From assembly GCF_003265705.1 (NCBI RefSeq), contig NW_020312867.1, positions 8,903,228 to 8,967,227 on the forward strand: DNA of 64,000 nt. Direction: 5' to 3'. Shown here in pieces: positions 24,501 through 36,500 of this stretch. The stretch comes from Callorhinus ursinus (lineage: Eukaryota > Chordata > Mammalia > Carnivora > Otariidae). Each line of letters opens with the position of its first letter. The first letter of the stretch is position 1. Position numbers and translations under genes: made by a program. The notes under the pieces were generated by a model. That model searched no databases. It worked only from the letters and a program-made list of their open reading frames with translations, and was not told the origin of the DNA.

Positions 24501-27500
24501 GAGCATTTCTGGGCCAAAGCGCATGCCCAGTTAAGATGGCGACAGCCCTGGCACTCCCCCGTTCAAGGGAGAGGTGTCGGGTGTGATTTTCTCAGCCCCT
24601 CTCAGCCTGTTGTCGACATCTCTATCTTCTCTCTTCAGAGTAGCAGCTCCTCGTTGGCATTTTGGTGCCACTATGGAACGTTCCATCACTCGTCATCAGC
24701 ATGGCTCTGCCTTGCATCTGGCTGAGGGTTACAATAGAGACCAATTCTTTCCCCAGTGCATCCTGGGAAGGAATAGGGGAGCTCTGGGAGCCTTGGGGCC
24801 CGCAAGGTGTCCCTTTGATGTCACTGATGCCTGGTTTTCATAGGATGAGGCCTATACTAGGAGACAGGACGTGTGGATTTCAACTCTGGCTCTGTCACAG
24901 ACGTGCTGGGTGACCTTGGACAAGTCAGTGCCTCTCTCTGGGCCCCTTCACTTGCTCATGGCAGTGTTGGCGCTTGACCCTTCAGCTCTGAGACTCAGCT
25001 GCCAGGGGCCATGGCTGTCTTGTTCAGCATTGTAGCTTCAGGACCTGGCACATAGTACACTCAGGAAATGCTTTTAAAAAGAATGAGAGAGTGAGTGAGT
25101 GAGTTGGTTGATTGTTTAGTTAGTAGGTTAATCATCAGAGCTATCCAATGAGGTAGAGATTATTATTGGCCTCAGTAACACGAGAGGAGGGCAGTATGTA
25201 GAGGGAGGTTTGAATGACTGGCTCAAGGTCACCCGACCAGCCACACTGATATGAACCCACGTTTCTGCAGCTCAGAGCCCTGCTCCTGACTACCCACACT
25301 GCTCTAGTACAGGATCCCCCACCTGTGCCTGGCACCAGCCCTACCCACACAGTCTCCATTACAACTGACCTGGGTTCCGAGCTCTTCTGCCCCAGTCCCC
25401 GGCACAGATGAGTAGACAACTCCTGAGAACTCTGTAGAGTCCAGTAACCAGCTGCACACGTCTGCCATTGGTCCCCATCCCTTGACACCCCCCCTCCCAG
25501 TGTGTGACAGCCAGTTGCGACTCAGAGTTTCAGACAGACCTGGGCCGCCATGGTGGCCACTCTGGTTCATTCCAGGTGAAAAGGAACATGTTTCCGTTCC
25601 TTGGGTGTGAGATTTCTGCCCATGTCCTGAGGTCAGGCTTCCTCCATCGCCGTCAGCAGCGAACATTTTCCCTCCTGGCACCTCGGCATGGTTTTTGCAC
25701 GGCCCACGGGTGACCCACGTGGGGAAGTGTGTGCCTACCCACGAACGTGCCTGTGTGGCTCAAAATACGTATGGCCAGAGGTCCTCAGTTAATGATGCCT
25801 ACCTAGCAGTCAAAAGGGGTGGTGGGTATTAAGTTTCACTGTTTTTAATTTGCATACGTGAAGCCTCTATTCCCTGTGGTCCCTAGACGCGAATGACAGC
25901 CGGAGTATCTTCATTGTGGTGGGCGTGGTTTGTGCCTTGCTGGTGGCTCTGCTGATCGCAGCCCTCTACCTCCTCCGAATCCGACAGAAGAAAGGTGCGT
26001 GCGTTCTCCTCTTCCTCCCTAGGAGTTGGGCCCTGGCTGTCCTTCCCCGAGAGAGAGGCCGTGAGCGTGCTTTGGGCTAACGTAGCTGAAGCCGCGAGGA
26101 AGTCCAGTTGCTTCCACAAGAAGCCCAGCGGTAACAGTGTCGAGGCTGACAGAGACCTTCGGCAGGCTGGAATGTGGATGGTATCCCCTCCCGCCCCCCC
26201 CCCCGCCCCGGGTGGGTTTTTCCCTCAGCCTCACCTTGTGGTTGCAAGATAGCGGTCACTGCTCCAGGCCTCACATCCTCCCGGGACACCTACCAAATTG
26301 GGAAGCAGGGAGATGCCGGGGCGCGAAGGGGGTCTCAGGAAGGAAACAGTATTTGCCAGGAACCCCGGCAAACACCTGCTTTCCTCTTACCCATCCAGGT
26401 ACATGCCCAGCCCCTAGGCGGGGGGCGGGAGGAGGTGCGATCTTACGAGCACCTCCTCCAAGACTGCTGGGAAAGACTAAGTGGGCGATGTCATGTAAAA
26501 TGTTCGAGAGTGCCTGGCACACGGCAGGGTGCTCAGTAAACGTTAGCTCCTGTTGTCAGCATTGTACACGAGCCCAGAAACAGGCGCCGCCTTCCCGGAA
26601 AGCTGTCGTCATGGCGGCAAGGCACACAGCCTTGGACTCCGCAGCAGGAGAGTCCAAGCGCAAATCTAGGACATCATACCCTCGTTTTGTGCACGCCTGT
26701 GTGTGGAGTTGTTGCTTTGCCAAGGCTTCTGACTTCGGAATCAGACAAACCAGGGTTCCACAGCCTTGTTATATGTTCTAAACAATCAGTTTGGCCTCTG
26801 TGAACCTCAGTTTCCACATCTGTAAAATGGGTATAGCTGTGCCTCCCTTGGAGGAGAGTCACGAAACACAAATAAGCTCACAAGTAAAATAACGTTCTCA
26901 GACCTCAGAAAATATATGTTCTCTTTGCCACTCATGGAGGAGACAATTTTAAGCCAGTGTTTCTGAAACTTATTTGACTACGAGTTATAGAAACACATGT
27001 CATGTCACCACTCAAGGCACACCACACTCCTGTAGATAAAATTGGAACTCTGATATTTTCTTTTCTGTCATATTCTATACTAAATTCTCTTTAAAATGCT
27101 GGTTGTGACCCACCATATGCCACAGACCGCAAAGCGCTGTCCTGAGCTGCATTTCTGCACCCAGACCCCTGGGCTGGGCTCAGATGGGCGCGTTGTTCAT
27201 CAGTCACACATCTCTGTACCCCTCCCCTCTGCTCCCCAAGCTTCCCTCCCCCCTGAACTGGCTGGCAGGACTCAGCTGTGAGTACTGGCCAAGGCTTAGC
27301 CCTCCATCCAGAAGGGCTGGCATCCGGCCCCACCTCTCTGGAATCTGGAAGAGTTTCTGCCAGGTGATCTACCTGGTGGTTTTTCCCTAAAGTCCAAGCC
27401 TTCACATCATAGGGGAAGGGCAGAGAAGCAGGCTCCACTGCCCACTGAGGGTGACAGGCCAGCCCATCAGATGGCATTCATGGTGGCCATGAGTGAAATC

Positions 27501-30500
27501 CCAGCCCCTCTATAGCAGGCTCATCCCTGGGCGCCTTGTCAGGCTCTGGCACATGCGCACTCATTACTGTGGGCTTGGGTGTTAGGAACCGGGTGTTCCA
27601 GAAGACGAACGGGGCTTAGAGAGCTGCAGACGCTGGCGAAGGCCGCCCAACCCCTGCGTGACGGGTCTAGCTGTGTGCAGAGCCCAGCTCTCACACATAG
27701 GCTCTGGTGACAGTGACAACTAGCGCTCACTCCGTTCTTCTGACGTGCCACGCACTTTTCTCACCACAGACATCTGCGGTGGTTTTACTAACCCGCTTTT
27801 ACAGAGGAGCAAACTGAGGCATGGCAAAGTTACAAAATTTGCCCAGGGCCTCAGCTGCTAAGCGGTGGGGCCAAGATTCAAACGTGGTCCAAGGGACTCT
27901 GTCTGGGACCGCTCTGCACATCATCTCTGCCTTAATGAGATGACTCTTCTCTCCTCGGTGGTCCCTGGTGGGGTCTGCCCATCCTCTACATCAATACTTG
28001 CAATGAAATGTCCTGATTTCAGCTCTACTGCTTACCAGCTGGGTGGCCCGAGGCAGCCCCCCAGTCTCTCTGGTATAAAATGAGGGTGATTGGTGTCCCA
28101 TGATTGGGCTCCCTGAGAGAGCTCGTGTTCCAGCACTTTGCAGCCCATCAGCTTCCATTCAGACATTGGATGCTGAGCTGCAGCCTTCCCAACTGGTACC
28201 AAGTCACCTAAAAAAATCCACCACCTGCCCAGGCACCAGGCGTTCACCTGGCAGGGAGAATTCTTGCGTTGTGGCAGCCTCTCGCCTGGTAGAATGCAGT
28301 GCAGAGCACATTTGGTGTGCAGGTTGCTTTTTAATTACAATTTTACGGTGGGATGGGAGTCAAATAGTGGCCAAACCCCAGCAGCTTCTCTGTGGTGTGC
28401 CCCATATCATAGGCTTAAAATCTCTGAACCAGATGGACCCTTTCTTCCCACCTAAGATCCTTTTTTAGAAAGTGGTGACATGAAAATAAATAGATGTCCA
28501 GCCCAACTCTGTGAGCTGGAGAGCTGAAATCCAAGCTCAGAGAGGGGAAGTGACCAACCAGGGTCACACAGCGAGTGAGCTGGGGGCAGACGTGGGATTT
28601 GCACCTGCTCTCCCAACTCTAGCCCTGCTAGAATCTGTTCCTCAGCTGTGAAGGGCCCTGACTGGGACCCAGGCTCCCATAGGGTCTCAGATAAGGTATC
28701 TGGTGAGTGGAAGTGAGGCCAGACAGAGGCAGGGCAGATGGCCTCTCCTGGGCTAAAGGCTGCTGCGGGATCTGACCTTGGCAACCCCCAGAGGTGGGAA
28801 AGGGGGAAAGCCCAGCCCACTGGTCCTCCTGTTGGAAGATACTAGACCACCCCACTGGAGTGGGCATGGCGGATTCCTGTGGTTCAGAGGAGGTGATTTC
28901 AACAATTCCTCACAACCTCCCTGGAGGCAAACTTTTGCCCCACCCCCCACCCCGCAAAAAATTATGTAAGAACAGTGTGTTTCTAGGTTAAATAACTGGT
29001 TTGGGTTTCTTTTCTCTTTCAGCCAAGGGCTCCACTTCTTCTACAAGGTAAGTGTGCCACTGGGCGAGGATCCTCAGTAGTGGGTGGTTGGTTGGTTGAC
29101 AGCCCCCCAAAATTGTGAAGCGCCATCCACACCCACTGACCCTCACTCCCGTGCCGGGCAGCCTATTTCTCTCCTTTGTGTCCGTGTTTGATAATTGTCT
29201 CAAGTGAGGGGATTTGAGGGGATTTCTTTGGCACAGAGGCTCTGATTTCCTGCCTGCCGTCCGCAGACAGCGAGACCCTCCCCCAGTCCCGTTTGGATGG
29301 TGGCGGAAACCTGCCGCCCCCACACGCAGCCCCCAGATCCGAGCTGTATACTTTGCTCTTTCCTTCCTTCGTTCAGTGTGTGTTGAGTACCTTGGCAAGG
29401 GCGGCCCCCGGAATGCCGGGACAAGTAGGGTAGAAACGGTCTGCCGACCGGCAGCCAAAAGCCTGCTCAGAGCCTAAGGCCATGACGTTATAGCACAGAC
29501 CATACGTTAGATTGTTACTTTTCAGTGGCTTTCTCGGAGTCCCTACTGTGCATCAGCTCTGTCCCGGGTGCTGGGGAAACAGCGGTGAGCAAGCATCCAA
29601 GCCTTCCTGGCGCTCAGGGCCCAGGGAGAGAAGCAGACAGTTAGCACAGAGGCAAAATGACGTGTACTGTCGTATCAGGTGGTGACAAATCAGGCCCAGC
29701 AGGGGATGGAAACTGATGTCGGGGGCTAGCTTAGGCAGGGAAGGGGGCCGCCACTGAAGAGGGGATGTGACCAGGGACCTGAGCCAAGGAGCTGTGAAGG
29801 GGGATGTGTCTGCTGGGCGAGAGAGCGGGAGTGGCCAAGGTGGGAGGTTGGGAGGAGGCCTGTGTGCTGGGGCAGAAGGAACGGGAAGGGCAGGAGAGGA
29901 GGCCGGGGAGATGCAGGCCCACAGTCTCAGCCCAAGGCCATGCAACCAGGTTTGTTACTAATTCAGACTTTCCAGCTTTTAAATGAAAGCCCCCGATATT
30001 CGCCCCCAGTGGAGAGATCCAGAACCCCATAATCTACCACTTGAATGTACCTGCCTGGAAACAACAAATATATTGCACGGGCACGCCCCGCATGGACCAT
30101 AAATAAAAGCCATAAATAGCTTCATGTTGGTTCAGGTCAGATTTTGCTAACAAATGGGTTGCGCAGATCTTTCTTTCTTTCTTCTTTTTTTTTTTTTTTT
30201 TTTTAGAGCTTTGTGGATTTCAGAATTGCAGAGCAGGAACTAAGGTTCTGGAGTGGAGGCCAGCGGTCTAGGGTTTGAGTCCCAGTGGAACGAGGAGCCA
30301 TAGGAGGGAGATGATCTGACTTGTGTTTTGAAAGTACCACCCTGAGTGGCGTGTGGGGAACAAGCTGTAGGAGGTGAGGATGGAGGCAGAGAGGCCCAGG
30401 AGAAGGCCGCTGCAGTGGTCAAAGCCCATGCTGGTAGCCTGGACCGGGGTGAAGGGATGGCTGAGAAAGGGGCAGATTCTGGATATGTTTTGGAGGTAGA

Positions 30501-33500
30501 GTCCAGAGGACTTGCTGATGGATTATAGAGTCAAGGACAGTCCCAAGGTTGGGGGCAATGGGAGTGGGGGGTGTGTGTGTATGCACCAAGTACACTCTTT
30601 TCAAGGGCAAGACTTCACTTTTTTTTTTTTAAGATTTTATTTATATATTTGAGGGAGAGGGAGAGAGAGAATGAGCAGTGGGGGTGGGGGGCAGAGGGAG
30701 AGGGAGAAGCAGGCTCCCCACTGAGCAGGGAGCCCGACAGGGGGCTTGATCCCAGGACCCCGAGATCATGACCTGAGCCAAAGGCAGGCGCTTAACTGAC
30801 AGCCCCCCCAAAGCGCCCCCAGACTTGACTTATGTTCTTCTCTTGAAAACCTTCAGTGGCTCGCCACGGCCCTCAACAGAGTCCAGCAGTGCCACTGAGG
30901 CCCTCAAGCCGCTCGTAGTCCGGCCCCCACTGACTTGGACAGTTTCACTTCCGGCCACTCCTCAGCCCTCACACTCCGTGACTCAGCCACGCTGTATTCC
31001 CTCCGCAGCCTCCCACACGCTGTGTCCCCACTCTCCTCCCAGCCCTCTCCCTGAGATGCGCTCCCGCACCACCCAGGGTTTCCACCACGCCCGGGGGGGC
31101 AGCCGTCACCATGGGCTCTACAAACAGCGCCCCCTGGAGTTGTGCAACATAGGAGCTCGAGTGGGCACCCCTCCTTTCACCTGCTTACCTCCTTCCCTCC
31201 CCCCAGGGACAGGGGCCTGTCCTGGGACCTCTCCTGGTGCCCCTGCATTGACACCACAGTGTATTCAAGCTGTCTCTGCACCTGCCCCACACTATAATCC
31301 ACCCCCCACCCCTGGTTGAGGGCAGGGATCCTTTCCCTCAGGTTCTCCTGAACCTGGCACCATGCCTGGAATGGAATAGGTGCTCAGTTCAGGTTTGCAG
31401 AATGAACCAAATGCATGAGGAATGAATGAATGCCATCCCAGACCACCGCCCCAATCCGCAATCTCCTCCCCTTCCGAATCCCTAAAACTCTCCTCGGTGC
31501 CTTCACGGCCTCAGATACAGGAGGATTGCTCTTTTTTATTTTGTTTTTATTGTTGTCATTATTTTTTGCTTGTCTCAAACTCCCCAATTAGACAATAAGT
31601 TCCCAAAAGAAAAGGACAGCGTCAATAATAGTAACGACAGCATCGGCAGCTAACATCCATCAGGCACTTACTGCGTCCCGGGAACCGATCTATGTCTTTT
31701 CCTCGAGTGGCCCAACGGTAATTTTAATTATAGGAAAAAACCCTCTGATTTACTATCACCCCATGTTAATTGAACAGAGCTTCTCAAACTCGAGCGTGTG
31801 GCAGAATCTCCTGGACGGCTTGTTAAAACCCAGATTACTGGGTGCCTTCTCCCCCCGAGTTTCTGATGCGGGGCTTGCATTTCTAACAAGTTCCCAGGTG
31901 GTGCTGATGCTGCTGCTTCCAACCCAGACTTTGAGAACCCCTGTTCTAGAAGGTTATTCTTGTCCCTGTGTATGCAGAGGAAACCGAGGTTCAGAGAAGT
32001 CGTGTGACATTCCCAAGGCCCCACAGCCGGCAAGTACCAGAACTCCGGCTCCAGCCCAGATTTCCCTGCCGCGGCAGCTGGTGCTGCTCATCACTGCTTT
32101 CATGCCTCCCGCTGCCTATTTTTTCTTCCCCAGAGAAGCCAACCATTTTCTGCCTGTGTTTCATTTTTCCAGCATGAACCTACCAAGGGAGCCGTGAGAT
32201 TGCTTGCTCCCTTTCATCTCCCTAAACCAAAGCGCTAGCTGCTGAGTGGGGATGGTGTTTCCCATGCAGCGGCCACCTTCAGTCAGCCGGCTGGGATCAC
32301 TTTCCAGAAGTTGCGGGTGTGGAAAACAACTGAGCACCCTGGAGAGGGTGCCGGGGAGGGTAGAGGGAGGCTTGCCGCTGCTTTGAGCTCAGAGAGCCCT
32401 TCAGGTGCAGGGCTGGTGGAGGGACTGGGTATCGCTAACTCCCTGGGTTAGGGACGTACCAGTAGAACATTGTCTGTAATCCTCCCCAGCTCAGACGAGA
32501 GAAAAATAGCTCTCTGCTCCCTTAATTGGGCACTGGGGTTCATTCAGTCAGCCATTTGTCCACTTGTCAGGCATTCACTGCGTTTATTCCTGGAATATTT
32601 AGGGCTTCTCTGATTCTTTCATTTATTCATCTGAACTGAGCCCAGCTCAGTGCCCGGTCTTAAGCTGGGGCATTGCAAAGGAGAGCAAAAAAGACACCAG
32701 CCCTGGTCTTGTGGCCCTTTTGATTCAATGTCCATTCATTCATTCATTCATTCATTCAGCAAATACTTAGGGCGTACTGACAGTGCAGCAGCCTGTTACC
32801 GGGTGTTGGGACTCTAGTGTGGAGCCCACGATCCATCAGGAGGCGGGTCACCAAACAAGCTGGGTGGGAGGTTAATACACGATGTGGTACAGGTGCTGGC
32901 TAGATAAAATAGAGCTAGGCAGGGAGCAGAGCAGGGGGTGGGGTGCAGTGGGCCGTCAGGGAAAGCTGGTGTACAGAGGTGACATTCAGAAGGTAGCTGA
33001 AGGATGGGAAGGTTCCTGCCATAGGAATATCTGGGGCAAGAATGGGCCAGGCGGAGGGGACAGCCAGTGCCAAGACCCCGAGGCAGGAGCAGTTGGACAT
33101 GTTCATGGAACACGGAGGAGGCTGGGGCAGCTGGGCTGGAACAGGCAAGGGGAAGAGATGGGAGACTAGAGCATTCAGCGGGGGCCGACCGCGCAGGTGC
33201 GCCATTCTGGATATGGAGATGGATCTCGCTGTGTGCTGACAAGGGGTTGGGGGTTTTGAGCCGAAAATGACATGACCTCACCTATGCCTTTTCCATGTGG
33301 AGAATGGCACACTGAGGGGTGGGAACAGAAGCAGGGACACAAGGGGGGAGGCTCTTCAGGAATCTAGGGAGCTAGGATGGTGGAGGAGACCTGAGTAGCT
33401 GAGTTTGATATGGATTTTGGAAGCAGGGTCAACAAGAGTTGTGACGGGTTAACATGGGTTGTTAAGGAGGACAGAGGAGAATCAGGGATGTTTCCCATTT

Positions 33501-36500
33501 CTTTAGCCTGAGCACACGGATGGGTAATAGCAGGGCCATTCTGTGATGAGAGACAGACACAACAAAACGGGTAATTGCGTCTCATCCGCAATATTGCTCT
33601 GAAAGGGAGGAACCCAGTGTTCTGAGAATGGAATGTGAAGTTCAGCGAAGGTGTCCCAAAGAAAGGGACTATTTGAAATAGAATCCAAAGAAAGAGAAGC
33701 AGTGAAGCAAATGAAGAGGCAAGGAGGGCTGCCCGTGCAAAGGCCCTGGGGCACTCTGAATGTCTTCATTCCAAGTCACTTTTACACACCTGTACCCATG
33801 GCCTGAGGAAGCAAGACAGGTAGGCAGCAGACGGACACATCTGCCAGACAGGAAAATAGGCAAGGAGGCTTGAAGGTATCCTGGAGGGGCGGCCCGGCCA
33901 GCCCAGCTCCGTCAGAGAAGCTTTCCCAAGGAGGTGACGCCATAGTTAAGTCTTGAAGAATGCACAAAAGTTAACCAAGAGGAAAAGTGATTGAGGGTGG
34001 CTTTCCAGGCCATTGTTGACACAAAGTATATCTCATCGAGTAGCCATTGTGAAATATTTGGTGGGTGGATATGTGGGTAAGTAAGGTCAGGCAGTGAAAG
34101 GGCCTGGGGCAGTCCACAGGGGCCAGACCACACGGGGCTTATGATGGGTTGATGAGTGATGACTAGAACCAGAGGCCGTGGGGAGCCTTGGAAGCGTTGG
34201 AAGCAGTAGGGGTGTGGATAGATCTTCGTGATCTTCCTTAGCAGCCGGTGTCCCTGCCCCCAGAGGTCTGTTTCTGTGGCCATGTGGGCCTAGTCATGCC
34301 CCAGAACTGCTTTCTGAGCCAAGATCTCGTGCCAAATCCATTAATAACCCTGCTGCCAAGCCCCATTGCTCATTTCTGACATTATCCAGGCTCACATCCC
34401 CAGAGTTGCCAGCCTGAGAATTTACACAACTCCTACAGAACCGTGGCTCTGGTGTGCTCACCACCTTGACCATGACCCAGCAGTGAGCCAAGCCACAGCC
34501 TCCAATTACAGAATCAAGTGCATGAACAGCTTCTTTGATTAACCAGGACACTGTGCCTTCTCTTTTCTTTTCTTTTCTTTTTTTTTTTTTAATGCTAAGA
34601 CCTAGATGTGTAGAATATAGAACATGTGGAAAATATGGGAACTAAAAGGAAGAAAAAAAAAAAAACCTTCCAAAGACCACTGCTGTTAGCATTTTACTAT
34701 ATTTCCTTCCCGTGTTATCCATACATTTTTAGAATTGAGATCATTCCATAGAGAATGTTGCCTTCTCGCTTATCATCTTAATGTAATCATTTCTAATAAA
34801 AAAAAAACTCTCATAAACCTTTTAAATCTTTATCTATGAACCTATCCTAATTTCCTTAACCAGTCCCAATTGGCAGAGCTGTAACATATAAACCTTCCTC
34901 CCTATCGTGCTCTGTGACAAATGCCTCTGTGCCTAACGCTTTTTCTATATTTTGAATTCCCCCCAAAATGCGCACTTATGAGTCAAAAGATGAGGACACC
35001 TTCCAAGCTCTTGATTTTGCCAAGCTGCCTCCCAAAAGGCTTATACGGGTTTGCCCTTCCCGCCAGCAATGTATGAATGCGTCTGTTTCACCATACCTTC
35101 CCCAGCACCCAGTATTTTCACTTTTAAAGATCCTTGCTGAAAACTTAGGTTAGGAAAAAAAAAAAAAACAAACAAAGAGTGCACTGCTTAAAATTCCTTC
35201 TCATTGAGATTGACCCTTTGATCCAAACATTTGATAAACAGTCGTGTTTCTGTTGTGACTTGCTCCACCCGTATAGGAAATGGAACGAAATGTTATTCTT
35301 ACCAATTTGCATGAGCACTGGAGCTAGTGAGGATGTTTTTGTCTGTGCGTCTCTTTCCTTTTTAGGTTGCATGAGCCCGAGAAGAACACCAGAGAAATAA
35401 CCCAGGTACAGTCTTCGGTGAGATGCCCTTCCTGGGAATCCTGGTTGTGTGATTTCCTTGCCTCAAGCAGAGTTGCAGATCTTGCTCCAAATTAAGACTC
35501 CTGCCCCAGAGCGGGGGAGGGGGCATGGGATGGGGAGAGTGGGGGAGCCTGGCATTATTGATGTCCTCTTCGTCCTCCGCGCACTCTCTCCCTCTGCCCC
35601 AGCCAGGAGAGTGTCACAGTCTCCTTGACCCAGCACACCCACTGTACAACTCCAGGGGGCACTGTCCACAGTTCGCTCACTCGTTGCCTCGTGCAAGGGC
35701 ATACTCCCTTTCTAGCGCCTTCTCTTCAACACTGCCGATGCAGTTGGGCAGGCAACGTGGCTGGCCTGATTCCGAGAAACCCAGCCCTGCTTCTCTCCCT
35801 GGCTGATGCTGTCAGACCTTGGAGGCAGAGGGCTGCCTCTTGTAATGAGACAGGCCCTGCCCGGGAACCCGAGAGCTGTCCTTGACATTTCCCGGGCTGT
35901 TGTCATCGTTTTAGACACACTCTGTTGCAGAGAGTCGGGGCTGGTAAAAGGCACAGCGTTCGTAGGCCTAAACACCGCGGCCTACTCTCCTGACCCGGTC
36001 AGCCCCCAGTGGCCCTGGGCTCGAGCTCGAGGGGTAATTCGAAAACAAGGCCTTGTCCCCCAGTCATTTTACCTCTGGATTTCTTTCTGGGACTTTCAGG
36101 GGTCATTGAACTGGTCATTGAAACCTGCCCAGAATTTACAGCCAGCCAAGACTTCCTGAGCACCTACTGTGTGCCAGGCCCTGGGTGGTGAGCAAGACAG
36201 TCACAACCCAGCCATTGTGGACTCGCAGCCTTGTGTTTAGAATCCCCAGGGCCAGGTGCAAGCCTCTGCCAGGGAGGGAATTTAATGCTGTTGCTGTAGT
36301 TTTCCCAGAGGGAAGTGAGGGAGTGTGCAGGGTTCGAGACTGAGGGGCTGTGTGGTGAGACCACCGCTAGAGTCCAACAGACTTTGGATCCTTTCCAGCT
36401 GTGTGACTTTGACCCAAGTACTTAACCTCTCTGGGTCTCAGTTTCTTCACTTGTAAAATGGGGTAAGTAATTCCAACAACAGGCTGAGTTGGGCCTAGAG

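Larger units (their letters stand above)
25995..29022 (+). other. SIRPA: SIRPA intron 5
   Basis: About 3 kb with a C-run near 26188-26206, MIR fragments at about 26720-26880 (sense), 27690-27890 (antisense) and 28490-28625 (antisense), and an old DNA-transposon-like piece around 26955-27110. The acceptor is TTTCTCTTTCAG. The 214-codon open frame at 26137-26781 has no recognisable domain and crosses a MIR, so I do not call a gene. Confidence 0.7.
29048..35365 (+). other. SIRPA: SIRPA intron 6
   Basis: About 6.3 kb. It carries several old repeats, a CAN-SINE (30621-30820), an L2 tail (30830-31430), a MER5A-like element (31786-31955), an (ATTC) run near 32730-32759 and an AT-rich block at 34560-35160 with the dispersed repeat family. 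The acceptor is CTTTCCTTTTTAG. Confidence 0.75.

Noticed and set aside
26137..26781. 214-codon frame in intron 5
   Set aside because: Runs through a C-run and a MIR element; no domain.
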